Shown here piece after piece: positions 1 to 11,242 of a stretch of 64,000 nt of DNA (positions are counted from its first letter, which is position 1; each line of letters starts with the position of its first letter). The stretch is from Xylogone sp. PMI_703. Taxonomy: Eukaryota; Ascomycota; Leotiomycetes. The stretch is from assembly GCA_021399445.1 (NCBI GenBank), contig JAJTUQ010000001.1, positions 2,170,001 to 2,234,000 on the forward strand, given 5' to 3'. The notes below the pieces were generated by a model. It did no database searches. It was given only the letters and a program-made list of their open reading frames with translations, and was not told the origin of the DNA. The translations under genes were made by a program, and so were the position numbers.

Positions 1-193
1 ACCACGAGCAATCTTTCATGAAACGGCTTTGTATGTAGTCACTTACCCTTGTCTCTCGCTTCAATGCCAGAATCGCGGAAGGATCCATATCTTCCAGCAA
101 CAAACGGACTTTGTAGAATTCTGCAAGGGGATATGAAACAAGCTGTAGAAAGGGCAGGCAACTAATTTCACACAACGAGGGAGGCGATGCCAT
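1..193 (-). CDS. 5' exon of a gene cut by the left edge
   Basis: An ATG at 193-191 opens a frame of exactly 49 codons that ends at 47, directly followed by a strong donor (GTAAGT on the minus strand, 46-41). The remaining 46 bases would be intron, and the rest of the gene lies outside the window. The peptide begins MASPPSLCEI and has a Leu-rich stretch (LPFLQLVSYPLAEF...LLLEDMDPSAILALKRE). That stretch is faintly reminiscent of the start of a fungal F-box, but too little is visible to name it. The start is chosen because it is the first ATG and the frame runs cleanly into the donor. The function is unknown. Confidence 0.42.
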   Translation of the reverse strand, partial: MASPPSLCEISCLPFLQLVSYPLAEFYKVRLLLEDMDPSAILALKRETRVSDYIQSRFMKDCSW

Positions 194-419
194 AATTTAC
201 CCCTGTAGGTGCATAACACATGTATATATACACTTACTGGAGCACTTACTTGAGCCTCCGATATCTCGAGATCTAGAATCCATTAGACGCCACCAGTGAG
301 TTCAAATCAGCGCATCCAGTCGGTACACCATATACAATATACCATACGACGATACCTTGCGAAGATTCAACAGCGTGGACTTGAGTTATTGACAGGAGAA
401 AGTAGCCTTGACCATCACG

Positions 420-970
420 ATGTTTCGAAGACTCCGTAGAAGCAGATGCTGCACGAAAAGAGTGCGTTTCGTAGACGACGACGATATCTGTTCTATCAGC
501 AGCCTCGACAGTCTCAGCAGTCTGAGCAGCCTCTCTTCATGTAATAAGTTTCACTTTTTCCTCTAGAAAATCCACTTACATCTTCTCCCCCGGGACATCC
601 CTCGAGTGGCCTCACTTACTAATTCATGAGAGCACTCAGAGAACATCCTCTTCTCCACACCACCCCCTCATAACCCCCAATCTACAGAACCCAGAACCAA
701 TGCTAACATCATTTCCAAACAGGTGGCTCCACAATCCGCGAATACGACATCAAGTTCCCCAAATTCTACTACGACGACCTCTACATCTCCATCTCCACCG
801 ACGAGGAGGTCGAGGACGCGATCTCCTCGCTGAAGCGCTGTGGGATTCGCGCCAAGCCGAAGATGTTGCGCGATAAGGTGATGCTGGGGCTGATTCGGGA
901 GATTGTCGATCTGAGGATCCAGATGGTTAAGAAGAAGTTGTTGTTGGAGGAGATTTATGAGAGGTGCTAG
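420..970 (+). CDS. small two-exon hypothetical protein
   Basis: Exon 1 is 420-540 and exon 2 is 723-970. The 182-nt intron (541-722) has a GTAATA donor, a GCTAAC branch site about 20 nt before the end and an AACAG acceptor. The phases match (121 + 248 nt), giving 122 residues. The N-terminus is basic with a Cys pair (MFRRLRRSRCC), followed by a short acidic patch (VDDDD) and a run of Ser-Leu repeats. The second half is a charged, probably helical segment ending in EEIYERC. No family is recognised. Neither exon is long enough to stand out alone, so splicing continuity is the main evidence. It lies 227 bp from the divergent gene start at 193. Confidence 0.6.
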
Positions 971-3900
971 TTGGGTACTTGGTAGAAACGGGGTTGGGAG
1001 ATTAGGGATATGGGTTTGGGATGCTTAGCTTTGCTTTGGGGTTTGATTTTAGTTTTTTTTGGAGACTGGGTCAAGTGGGCTGGTCCCTACGCTGGATCGA
1101 AGAGATGCTTTGGTTATCTTAAAGATGGGATGGAATAGAGGTGGGTAAACAGTTCTGGTACGTGCGTTGAATACACGTCAGATACCTTCCTTCTAATGAG
1201 GCGTTTCTGGATATTTCTACGATTTGCTGGTCTCTCAATCATTAGGAGATAGTTACGCTATGCGAAAACGTGATTGATATAAGAGTGATAATTTGTCCTC
1301 GTATCTTTGTACTCTCTGAGAAGTTCATGGAAAATAAGACTAGCCTTTACTAGAAGCTGATGCTCGAAGTGGTTCTCGAGTTGATCAGCCACTGTGATGC
1401 AGTCATGCTGTTTGTGACGGCGGGAACGCCATGGGAATAGATGTCATCAATGAGAAGCATGCGACGCTAGTAGATGCTATATTGATAGGCCGGTGCTGTT
1501 AACCTCCAAAACAAGGATTTGTACTGATGTACTCTAGATCTTCTAGGCCTCAATTATGTAGTTCGCAGTATAGTTTCGTTTTTAGGTTCCCGATATAGTA
1601 TTGATCTGAACGTATCATTAAGATCTAGGCCATGATCAATCGATTGACATTGATTGACATTGATCTTCTGAGATTGCACAGAGCAGGTCCCACATGTCTT
1701 ACGGTGTTGTGATAGATACAGCACTCCCCCGCTCCGCTTCAATATCTCCAGATCAGCTTATTCAACTGCTAAATGTAACTCTGGGGCGCGGATGCAGCAG
1801 CCATGACACCACCAAGGCCTCGCTTATCATAGAATCGGCTATGTGACGCCTGCCACAATAAGTCCTTATGATTTCGCAGACTGGGGTACAAAATGTCAAC
1901 CTCTTGGTGCTGTGCCCAGACACGCCACGCCAAGAGTAATGTTTGGAAGGAGGTGATGGGCCCGTGTTTGAACGCAAGATTTTCGTTGGTTTGAAAATCG
2001 AAGGCGCAGGTCACTGAAGAGTTGGATAGACAGTTGCTGTCAATAGTTCGGGCGCGTACATCCTCCAACAAGAACTCGTAGTCCATCAACATCTCACTCC
2101 GTCATAAAATTCTACAAACGCTTCTGTCTCCCCACTTCTGTGTGTGTTGAGCTCTTGGCCGCTGGAAACTAGACCAAGTTCCATTCTGGGCAGAGCTTAA
2201 GTCGGGTAAGAGTTTCTTGATCTCTTGTTGTCTTGGGAGTTCTTGGTATACATCAGCCAAGGTGTCGAAACAACATTCCCCGGTGCCATCCAAGCCTTCC
2301 GAAGGCTTGTTGACTTTGGAGATACCGTAGCAAGGAATGTGCAAGTCTGCTTAAAGATTTTCCTTTGGAATCAAGCTAGGAGCTTGAAAGTACAAGATTT
2401 TGGAGGGATAAGCTACATGAGCAGAAAAGAGAAATCAGACCGAATGTATCATGCACGGTCAGATAATTGTCAACGATTACGAAGTTCGGGTTTTAAACGA
2501 GAACGAAGTACTTCATGGCAGGCGTGCAGTGGGATCCTTATCCTTTCTTCGATCATGGTGACAATGGCTTCTTTGGCAGCTTCTGGAGGGCTGCGTTTAT
2601 CGATTTGAAGCGACAAACATCCAGCGCGCCAAGCAAGCGCCAAGTAGCCGCCAAGCATATGGCGCTAAACCCTGCTCCCCGGACTAAGGCTAAGCGTCGG
2701 GTATTTTCCCGGCGAATCCTTGGCCGGGAGCTGCCCACGTTTTGAGGAACACAGATCTGATTGGCCAGTTCCAACCTCCATCGAACATGAAGTACGACGG
2801 GAACGCGACGGGTTTTTGGTAGTTCTCTAGTGAGAAGCCCACGGTTCATTCGTGAAGCAAAACATGGGTGGCGAGGTAGACCTGAGATCTAGACTGTCAG
2901 GTTTTGAAGTCTTTCGGTCCTGAAAATAATGTCTCTGTGGTTGCGATAGCGTATCTGACGATGTACTTGTGTATTGCCAATATAAGGTGATTTCCAGCTT
3001 CGGTCTACTCCGACAGGCGAAGAGCTGCTGAATCTTGGGGTTTCAGATATTACCTACCAATATTAGCATCACCCGTTCTATTCCAGATATAGGCAAAATC
3101 TCGTGATCTACAATCGTGTCTTGACCATGACCAAGTGGAAGGACAGGAAAGCTCACATCTGCAAGCCACACAGGAGCGAGGCAGAATGGATGCGGGTACG
3201 GTGTATCCATTTGGTCACAAGCACCGTCTCCTTCAAGAATAACAGGCTACAAACAGGTGCCGGCTCGGCACACGTTGATGAGATTTTGGACAATAAAAAG
3301 CTTGAGGTGTCAAGATCGCTCTTGGCCGTTATCACAAGGCGTTCTGAGGCGTCGCAGAAGAAGGTCGATGATTCAGAAATGATGCTCGCTGGGCAGAGCC
3401 AACTAAAGAAAGGAAGGTGGGCCAGAAGCACACAACACGCCGAAACGCCATGCATATCGATAGAATGTATGCACGTCCTGCGGAGGCCGGGGTGCATGCG
3501 GGAGGAAGGAGAACCTTTTGCGTTGTTCTAGAAGGATTCCGAGTTGGGCGGAGTCGAGGCTTGGATCCTTCGAGAGCGCGACTGCCGCCAGCAAGATGGT
3601 TTGAATCCGCACACGTGTGCGCGATATTCACAGCGGGAGAAGGCCAGCTGAGAGTTAGGCTCTCGGCGGACATCGCCCTGACCGAAGGCAGACGTAACGG
3701 ACAGAACGAAATATTCAATAGCTCGTAGAGTGAAATTTTCTTTGGGAGATCCTTAGATCATACCACTGCTAGTCGCCGTGAATCGCGAAAATTGGAGGAG
3801 GCAAAAAAGAGGTACTAGGGAAGTGAGATAAACCCATGAAAATCGCTACAGCAGAAGTAACCCTCCAAGTTACGAAATTCTAGATGCACGTAATAGAGTG

Positions 3901-5154
3901 ATGTTAGTGGATGGGGGCTCTTACGGAGGATAATTGCGATGGCAGTCGACAACCAGTCAGAAGCAGAATGAAGCATTCCTCGGTCCGTGGGACAGACGCC
4001 CTACGGAGGGGACTATCCCAAAGCCTTCGCATCATCCGTGACGAAGGCCAATGCCCCTTTCTTGCGGACAAGGTACGGAGCAGTGAGCTCCCAGCAATTG
4101 AAGCACAACGTGCGCGCGTCTCGCTCCGCCATTGGCTCCCTCCCTCCCGTGCTTCTGATCCTTGGCGAAAGCCTCATCTCCCCTTGGCACATCGCGATGA
4201 CATCCCAATCACATCGAGCGCTCCCAGACAAACTTGCCCCTGGATCCGCCTGGACTGGCTCAGTGCACGATCTGTACCCAGTAACCTTATTCTTGGCCTG
4301 GTCGGAGGACCCGCACACGTGCATCAGGACCCCGAAGTGACTTGCACCCGCCCGTGGGTTGGACACTGAGCAGCAGCCTGCCTATGCTCGTTCCAGCAGT
4401 TGTTTTGCGATGAGCTGATTGATTGATCGCCTGAGTGAGTATCTCCCCAGGCGCTGAAGAAAACAAAGGAGAAAGGAGGCTCAAACAAGGCAGTCTCTGC
4501 GTTGGTGAAGATAGAGAGAAAACTGATAGATGGGTATGTTCGCCGTACTTTCTTCTAGTGAACAGCCTTTTCAAAGCACCCCGTGTCCCAAGGACTTTCG
4601 ATCTGTAACAGAAATACCTTGTCTTCTTGCGGTGGTTCCACGATAGGAACTGTGTACCAAGGCCCTAGGATGCAAAATCCTTCCGGTCTATCTGTGAAGC
4701 TGCCCTATCCGGCATAAACCCCTTCGCCCCCTCTATCACAACAACCCGCACTCCACTTCGCCCCGATCGGGTTGCCTAGTGCTGCCCCCCTTGACGGTTC
4801 AGCCTCGGCCACCATTCCAGAAAAGCTATGCGCGCCTCAGCACCCATGTCCTGCTAGCTTCTGCCCGTCCTGAATCTCGCCATGCACTGGTTCTGCAACG
4901 CCTCTTGGGACGCCTCGCCGAGACCATACAAGCAAATATAAGATTGCAACGCCGTCCCCTCCCTTGACCGTGTTCTCTTCCTCCAGTCGTGCAACTCAAC
5001 CATCAAACCACCTTCACAGGTCCAGTTCACACACCTGTGAATAGGCAGCGCAACGAAGCGAAGCACTTCCCTTCCAAAGGGTCTATTCAACTCTAGTCAA
5101 TCCTTCCCTAAGCTTCAGACGGGCAGCTGTTTCTGTCCAAACATCTAATTCACG
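971..5154. other. gene-poor stretch upstream of the phosphate transporter
   Basis: About 4.2 kb with no confident gene. Several open frames of 60-150 codons exist on both strands, overlap one another and show no family resemblance. The last part (about 4650-5150) is C/T-rich on the plus strand, as is common for a fungal promoter and 5' leader, and probably serves the transporter at 5155. One interrupted frame at 1769-2344 is listed separately. Confidence 0.5.
1769..2344 (-). pseudogene. interrupted reading frame, possible gene relic
   Basis: One minus-strand frame runs from about 2344 to 1769 and is broken by a single TGA at 2104-2102. Upstream of it lie about 80 sense codons and downstream about 110, in the same phase. 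No GT-AG intron of normal size removes the stop. The upstream part has no ATG at its beginning but follows an AAGCAG that could be a splice acceptor. The product matches nothing I recognise. It may be a decayed gene or chance. Only the co-linear frame supports it. Confidence 0.2.
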
Positions 5155-7162
5155 ATGAGCACCGTTCAAACAAACATCCAGGCGAACAAGACCTCCGGAG
5201 GCAACGCCGCCTTCCACAACTTCAACAATGACTTCGCCCACATTGCTGACCCCAATGAGCGTCGTCGTCTTGCCCTCGCCGAGATCGATAAGGCACCGTT
5301 CGGCTGGTACCACGTCCGTGCCTGTGTCGTAGCAGGTGTGGGTTTCTTCACGGACTCTTACGATGTAAGCTCGGCCCTCCATCTTATCTTGCCCCGCCAT
5401 CACGATTGCAATTGCTGGAGATACCACTGTCGAGTGACAGCATTCTGACAGCAGACGCTACAACATCACGATTGGACTGGTTAGCTAACATGATTCCGTC
5501 TGCTAGATCTTCGCCATCAACTTGGTCACTTCTATGTTGGGTGTTGTCTTCTTCCAGAACCCAAAGTCCAAGGGTACCATCCCCTCCAGCTCTGATACCG
5601 CCATCAAAGTCGCTACTTCTGGTGGAACTGTCATTGGTCAAGTCGGCTTTGGTTATCTTGCAGATGTCGTCGGTCGTAAGCGTATGTATGGTTTGGAACT
5701 CATCCTGATCATCTTTGCAACCCTCGCTCAAGCTCTCTCCTCTCCATCTCCATCCATCTCTATCGTCGGTCTCGTCATCTTCTGGCGTGTCCTCATGGTA
5801 AGACAACTAACTTCTCCTAAAAATGAGAATGAGAGTAGGCTAACAAGATGTCCAGGGTATTGGAATCGGTGGTGATTACCCCCTGTCTTCCATCATTACC
5901 TCTGAGTTCGCTACCACCAAATGGAGAGGCGCCATGATGAACGCCGTCTTTGCCATGCAAGGTATCGGTCAATTCACTGCTGCCTTGGTAGCTCTCATTG
6001 TTGCTGCTGGTTTCAAGGATTCCCTCTCAACTGCCGCCAAGGCCTCTCAGTGCACTGGTTCCTGCGCTTTGGCTGTTGATAAGATGTGGCGTATCATTAT
6101 CGGAATGGGTGCCGTTCCCGGCTGCATTGCCCTTTACTATCGACTCACCATCCCTGAGACTCCCCGCTACACCTTCGATGTTGCTCGTGATGTCGAGAAG
6201 GCCGGTCAAGATATCAACACCTACATTTCTGGCAAACAGGGTGAAGGTAACGTTGATGAGATCCGCCGCGCCACCACCATGGTTGAGCAGTCTGGTGCTT
6301 TGGAGATCCCCAAGGCCTCTTGGTCTGATTTCTGGCGCCACTACTCTCAGTGGAAGTATGGCAAGATCCTTCTCGGTACTGCTGGTTCATGGTTCTTCCT
6401 CGATGTCGCCTACTATGGTCTTGGTTTGAATAACTCCATCATTCTCGGTGCTATCGGCTACTCTGGCGGTAAGAACATGTACGAGATCTTCTACCGAACT
6501 GCGGTTGGCAACTTGATCATCACCTGCGCAGGTGCCATCCCCGGCTACTGGGTTTCCGTCGGCTTGATCGATATCATTGGCCGAAAGCCCATCCAAATCG
6601 GTGGTTTCAGTATCCTCACTGTCCTCTTTATTATCATCGGTTTTGCCTATCACAAGCTCAGCGAAAACGCTCTCCTCGCTCTTTACGTTATTGCTCAGTT
6701 CTTCTTCAACTTCGGTCCCAACTCGACTACTTTCATTGTTCCCGGCGAGTGTTTCCCAACTCGTTACAGATCCACCTCTCACGGTCTCTCCGCTGGTGCT
6801 GGTAAGGTTGGTGCTATCATCGCTCAGTGTGTGTTCGGTCCTCTCCGAACCCGTGGTGCCAAGCCCGGTGCTACTGGTAACGCTGCCAGCCCATGGTTGA
6901 ACCATGTCATGGAGATCTTTGCCCTTTTCATGTTGTGCGGTGTCTTCACTTCCCTCTTGATCCCCGAGACCAAGAGAAAGACCCTCGAAGAATTGGCTGG
7001 CGAAGTCCCTGGGTAAGTTCCACGATCCCCTCAATCTTTGCATGAACATCTTGACTAACCATCATGAACAGTACTCTCAACTACGATCCAGTTCTCGCAG
7101 AGGGCAAAATAGCACACAGAAAGGCCTCTGAGGATAGATCTTCTCCAGAACACACTGTTTAA
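5155..7162 (+). CDS. PHO84: inorganic phosphate:H+ symporter, PHO84 family
   Basis: A plasma-membrane MFS transporter that couples phosphate uptake to proton entry. Exons are 5155-5364, 5507-5797, 5856-7012 and 7072-7162, giving 582 residues, close to the roughly 590 usual for the family. All three introns (142, 58 and 59 nt) have GT-AG ends and CTAAC-type branch sites. Visible marks are SYDIFAINLV at the first membrane segment (the junction of exons 1 and 2), the MFS signature GYLADVVGRKR near residue 120, GIGIGGDYP at the start of exon 3 and FGPNSTTFIVPGECFPTRYR near the second-half conserved loop. The cytoplasmic tail is short. The start ATG at 5155 gives the usual hydrophilic N-terminus. 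Phosphate-starvation control is known for the family, but I see no clear CACGTG site in the near promoter. Confidence 0.95.
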
Positions 7163-7458
7163 ATTTCCTACAGTCTCTTGATAACCCGGGAAAATAGCCC
7201 CAATTAATAACAATATCCAATGTCGAGTTAGCGAGGATGTTGCTTGTCTACATGTACTTATCTAGTTGTGTCTCAATTAGCTAGCTTATAGACCAGATAT
7301 ACCTTAATCAGACTGTCGTTTATAATAAAACCCGTAACAATTAGCGTCCTAGCGTCCACGCGTAAGAACGATCACATCGTAGAGGGGAGAAAAGCAAAGT
7401 GCATGAAGCAAACGAATATGCTACACGGACACCTCGCTACGTGATCTGATCCCCACGG

Positions 7459-8550
7459 CCAAAAGCTTTGTTGCATATCTGAGTTTCGCGACGAGCAAAT
7501 GGCCCCTTGAATGGAGCGCGGGGCAGGTGTCGAGTAGACGGCGGATTGCTCGTGAGGACTCTTGAAAACCGACCCAGACGTGCAACAAAATCTTGGCCGC
7601 CTGCGTCTACGGGGAAGCTGATTGGCCCAGATAAGATGCTAAATTTACCAGTATTCACTGGTCAACCGGACAACTCCCTCAACCGGACACTACCAGTAGT
7701 TGATGCCTTATTTCTATATGTTGGCGCCTGAATTACCGGTAGTGTCCGGTTGAGGGGGTTGTCCGGTTGAGGGGGTTGTCCGGTTGTCCAGTGAATAGGT
7801 ATATCGTCACGTGCGAGGGATGAAGACATGTGGAGATTAGAGATAATTAAAACTTTGGCGTACTTGTCAACGGGTATATATTTATGTGGATTGAATAAAT
7901 AACTTCATAATCGAATAATTTTAAGCAGTTTCGTATTGTCTTCATAATATTATCATCCTTGCGAAATCTTTAGCTCCTCCACATCAAATAGGACTTTCCA
8001 TTCATCATCTAAATCAATCTCTCAGCCTTACATCTAAGGCTTGCTAGTGAGTTCACCTAATACAAAAGAAAGTGGTGATGCGGGAGCTGGTTGTTGACGC
8101 TCGGTTACTCGCCAGGCGGGTGTTGCCGCTCACGTCCCTATGTCGCGCCTAATTGGCTAAAAAGAGTAAGGACAAAACACCTCCATATCCGTAAACTTAC
8201 ACATCATATCCTCAAGGATAACAAGACGTCATACCGAGAAGATCATCAGTCCAGAGATGCACCCATATACAAATCACAATTTCTGATCCAAAATCCAAAA
8301 GTTTTGTTGCACGTCTGAGAAAATCACTCAAATGAAGTCAAGGTCCACAATGGTTTCATGAAAAGCGCTCACCTGCGCAATTATTCAGACCGCCGTCTCC
8401 GTAATTCCATAACCTCAGTTATCTCCCTTACCTCCGTACCTACGGAGTACTGTATTACCAATACCAGGTGAAACGAGCAACTCAAATGTGTAATCCTAGG
8501 TAATCACAGGTGCCAACAGGAACAGATGCCCTTTTTTTTTGTTGCACGTC
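7459..8550. repeat. dispersed TGCAACAAAA-motif copies
   Basis: Four copies of a roughly 22-bp motif (consensus CAGACGTGCAACAAAACTTTTGG): inverted at 7459-7482, direct at 7575-7596, inverted at 8295-8318 and a shorter inverted one at 8537-8550. The same motif recurs in tandem at 42264-42507. Their spacing is irregular here. Confidence 0.5.
7652..7797. mobile_element. MITE-like inverted-repeat element
   Basis: The left arm (7652-7694) begins TATTCACTGGTCAACCGGAC. The right arm (7737-7797) is its reverse complement with few mismatches and ends GTCCAGTGAATA. The right arm carries one extra copy of a 17-bp unit (GTCCGGTTGAGGGGGTT). The core between the arms is about 42 bp, so the element cannot code for protein. 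Length, near-perfect terminal inverted repeats and lack of coding fit a non-autonomous DNA transposon. The family assignment is inference. Confidence 0.65.
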
Positions 8551-9084
8551 GTAAAAAAAAGGCGCAAAAGGCGCCGAAAGCGCAATGCGTGGATTGGTTG
8601 ATGCCGTGAAGCAGAAAAGTACTACCGTGGTGACGGCGCGGCTGCAGAATCGTGAGGTAATGATTGTTTGAGACCGATTGAGGCGGATTTCGACCTACGA
8701 TTTAGGAGTCGAGGCTGATAATGGCTCTTTGTAATACGGAGGTCACGGTAAGGAGTGGAGCAGGTTTTGGGGAGTTTCGGTGTTGTTGAAGTGAGAGATT
8801 TGTGAGGGAAACACTAGAGTATTTAAATTTAATAATAACCCTTTCACAAGTAGGATATCATGATACCTCTTATGGACATAAACTTTGCTCCTCGAAATCG
8901 GACTCCTCATGGGCTCTCAGCTCCGTAGTCATGTGAAAGTCACGTGACAACATTGTCCACTCCAGCTTCCCCACTCCTCTCTAGCTCGTCTAGCCACGCA
9001 CAATGCAATACTGTTGGCCCCTACTTATTTCCCTCTAAGATAATCAATCGCTCTTATTAAAACTCAAATTGATTTTATTATAAT

Positions 9085-11242
9085 TCATACAAGTATTATA
9101 AAATAGTCCAGACTTTTCATGGCCATAACCCAATCGCAACCGTTCCCGTTTATTATTCTTAGTCTCCAACATTCTTCTATAATCCTGAAGGCTCCTAGAG
9201 TTGCTCTTGCTGTCTTATACTTTGATTTTTCTGATATAATGGACAAGAAAAAGGATTTCTGCTGTTCTGAAGCCAAACAACCTGTAACACATAATGGCCA
9301 AGCCAGGAATCGCATTAAGTCGGGATCTGTTACAGCTTCGAGTGCCGAAATCGTTCTTGACACGCTATCTCTGATTTCAGGGATGTCTGGATTCGCTCCA
9401 GATATCACGACATGCAAATAGGTGAGTGCTGCAAGAGCAAATATATTCGTGATAACAGGTCGTACGTATTCTCCTATATTCCTCCAGGCACCACATGGGA
9501 GAGTTGCGCTTTGGATAGTCTTTTGGTTAGCATGATCACACAATCTCTTTTGGATAGTTCCTTCGATCTCAGATCCTCGTTTCACGAGCTCGGATATACT
9601 CAATGCGAAGTTACTCTCGGACTCTTTCTTCCACCGATCTAATTGACCGATTCTAAATATGTGAGCCAGAACCCAATTCTCACATCCCATTATATTTTCT
9701 ACGCTGACTCCATTGGTTTCAAGTAAAGCCAAGTGATTTATGCCTAAAAAGGGCTTCGAGCGGGTAGAAGCAGTAGCAAGAATATCAAACCATAAAAAGG
9801 AGCTAAGAAGAAGTGATCTAGCATCACGATCTTCGAAAGAGAGATGTAGCTCATTTATCTCATTTTTCTGACCACCCATCCTGATGACAGTTTCGCTTGA
9901 CGAGAAGCCGTATGTCTCTAGCAATTGTGGAACAAGCGTGGCTGCTGTGCGTGAGTGTATATTCCAGTCCGAGGAACCACTTGAAGTCTTGGAGTTTCTA
10001 AGATCAGTCGAGCAATACAACTTTAGGCTGGGTCTGATTCATACCTCAAAAAATAAAAGATGAAGGCAACAAGTTAAAGCTTGCTTAGTTTGAACAAATC
10101 CTTTTATTCCATGCCAGGTATGTGCTCGCCCCATAACGTTCTGCAATTCTTGCATAGCCATCATGTAATACTTATTTTTCTGCGGAGATCGGACTGATTT
10201 GCATGTATCTATATATCCCAGGTTTCTTGAACTTTGGTGGTATTGGCTCAAAGCAAGGGCCGCGTAATGATTTGCGCAGTCTTTCGTCAGCAGGTTAAAT
10301 AGCCAACCCCGTCCTCCTTGAACAGGTGGTTGATAGAATGGAAATTGGATGTAAAAAATAATCCAAGTAGTGCATAAGCAATGATGCCTCGTGACTACGC
10401 ATGGAGATTGGCGATGCTGATACTGGGGAAGAGTAGGCTCTGGGATTTGATAATTCGCAGGAAATTATGCTTTCTGATTGCAAAAACTCCTCTAAGGACG
10501 TCTCCCAGCTAGGCGAACTGCTGGTAGTAGCCTCTTGTCTTCCAGTGGTGCTAACGTCCGAAGAGGCAAACTTATCTGGTTGTGCTGATATTCCACCTGT
10601 CTGCTGCAAGCATCTTAGATTGATATGGTACTATTTGCAATAGACTGTATGGACAAGTACTCTTACTGGATTAGACTCCCCAGTGGACTGTAAAGGAGAT
10701 GGCTCTGTGCAAGTGTCTTTCGTAATCCCAAAGGCCCGGCTGGCTTTTTGATCCGAGTCTCCCAGTAAAATGTCTTCAACACTGGAAATGAAGCTTCTAT
10801 CAACAGGAGAATTGCCCTCAAATGCATCTAACGTAAGTAAATCATAACTATGCATTGACTGTTGAGTATCCCTCTGAGCATAGTCTCGTCCCTGACTATT
10901 CGTATCTAGTGTATTCATACTCTCAATGGAACCATGTAAAAAAAGGAGTGGCTCGGACGTTTGCATCGATATAGGCTGAGATAAAAAAGGGCCTTGAGCA
11001 GTCAGAATCTTATCCGCCTTGCGTCTCCTTCTGCTCTCTCGAACAATTTGTTTGACCCGCGTTGCTTCTTCACGTTGTAGCCTGCCACCGTCCATCCAAT
11101 CCGGTCTTGATCCATATCTATGGCAAACTAATGAATGTCTAGCACAGGTTAAGCATTGAGGATGTCTCTCATCACACTTGGTTCTCCGGAGTCGACAGGT
11201 CCAACAGCCGGACTGGCTTCTGAGGCCTTTGCTACCTTCCAT
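9085..11242 (-). pseudogene. Zn2Cys6 transcription factor with frameshift
   Basis: A nuclear regulator of the Zn2Cys6 type with a Fungal_trans_2-like activation domain. Exons are 11242-10667, 10603-10045 and 9987-9085, with introns of 63 and 57 nt. The zinc cluster is at residues 13-40 (C-x2-C-x6-C-x6-C-x2-C-x6-C), followed by a basic stretch and a Ser/Thr-rich linker. The conserved region after HEASLLMHYLDYF leaves frame at a six-base homopolymer (10353-10358). One base fewer there restores FPFYQPPVQ and everything downstream, about 678 residues in all. The product as written would stop at about residue 296. The gene may be a young pseudogene, or the extra base may be a sequencing error. Neighbouring secreted genes 2 kb away could be targets, but nothing shows it. 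Confidence 0.8.

Larger units (their letters stand above)
7163..9084. other. intergenic, repeat-bearing
   Basis: No gene is seen. The stretch holds a MITE-like inverted repeat (7652-7797) and four copies of a GTTGCA-containing motif, near 7459, 7575, 8295 and 8537. A palindromic GTCACGTGAC lies at about 8937-8946. It marks the border between the core transporter gene and the AT-richer island. Confidence 0.55.

Noticed and set aside
3103..3531. 142-codon plus-strand frame
   Set aside because: Competes with two minus-strand frames of similar length; low-complexity composition and no recognisable domain.
5384..5806. 140-codon minus-strand frame
   Set aside because: Antisense to an intron and exon 2 of the phosphate transporter; a shadow.
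10004..10044. A 24-nt intron in the Zn2Cys6 regulator (GTATGA...TAAAG)
   Set aside because: Too short for splicing; the acceptor 33 nt further on gives a 57-nt intron in phase and restores the family motif.
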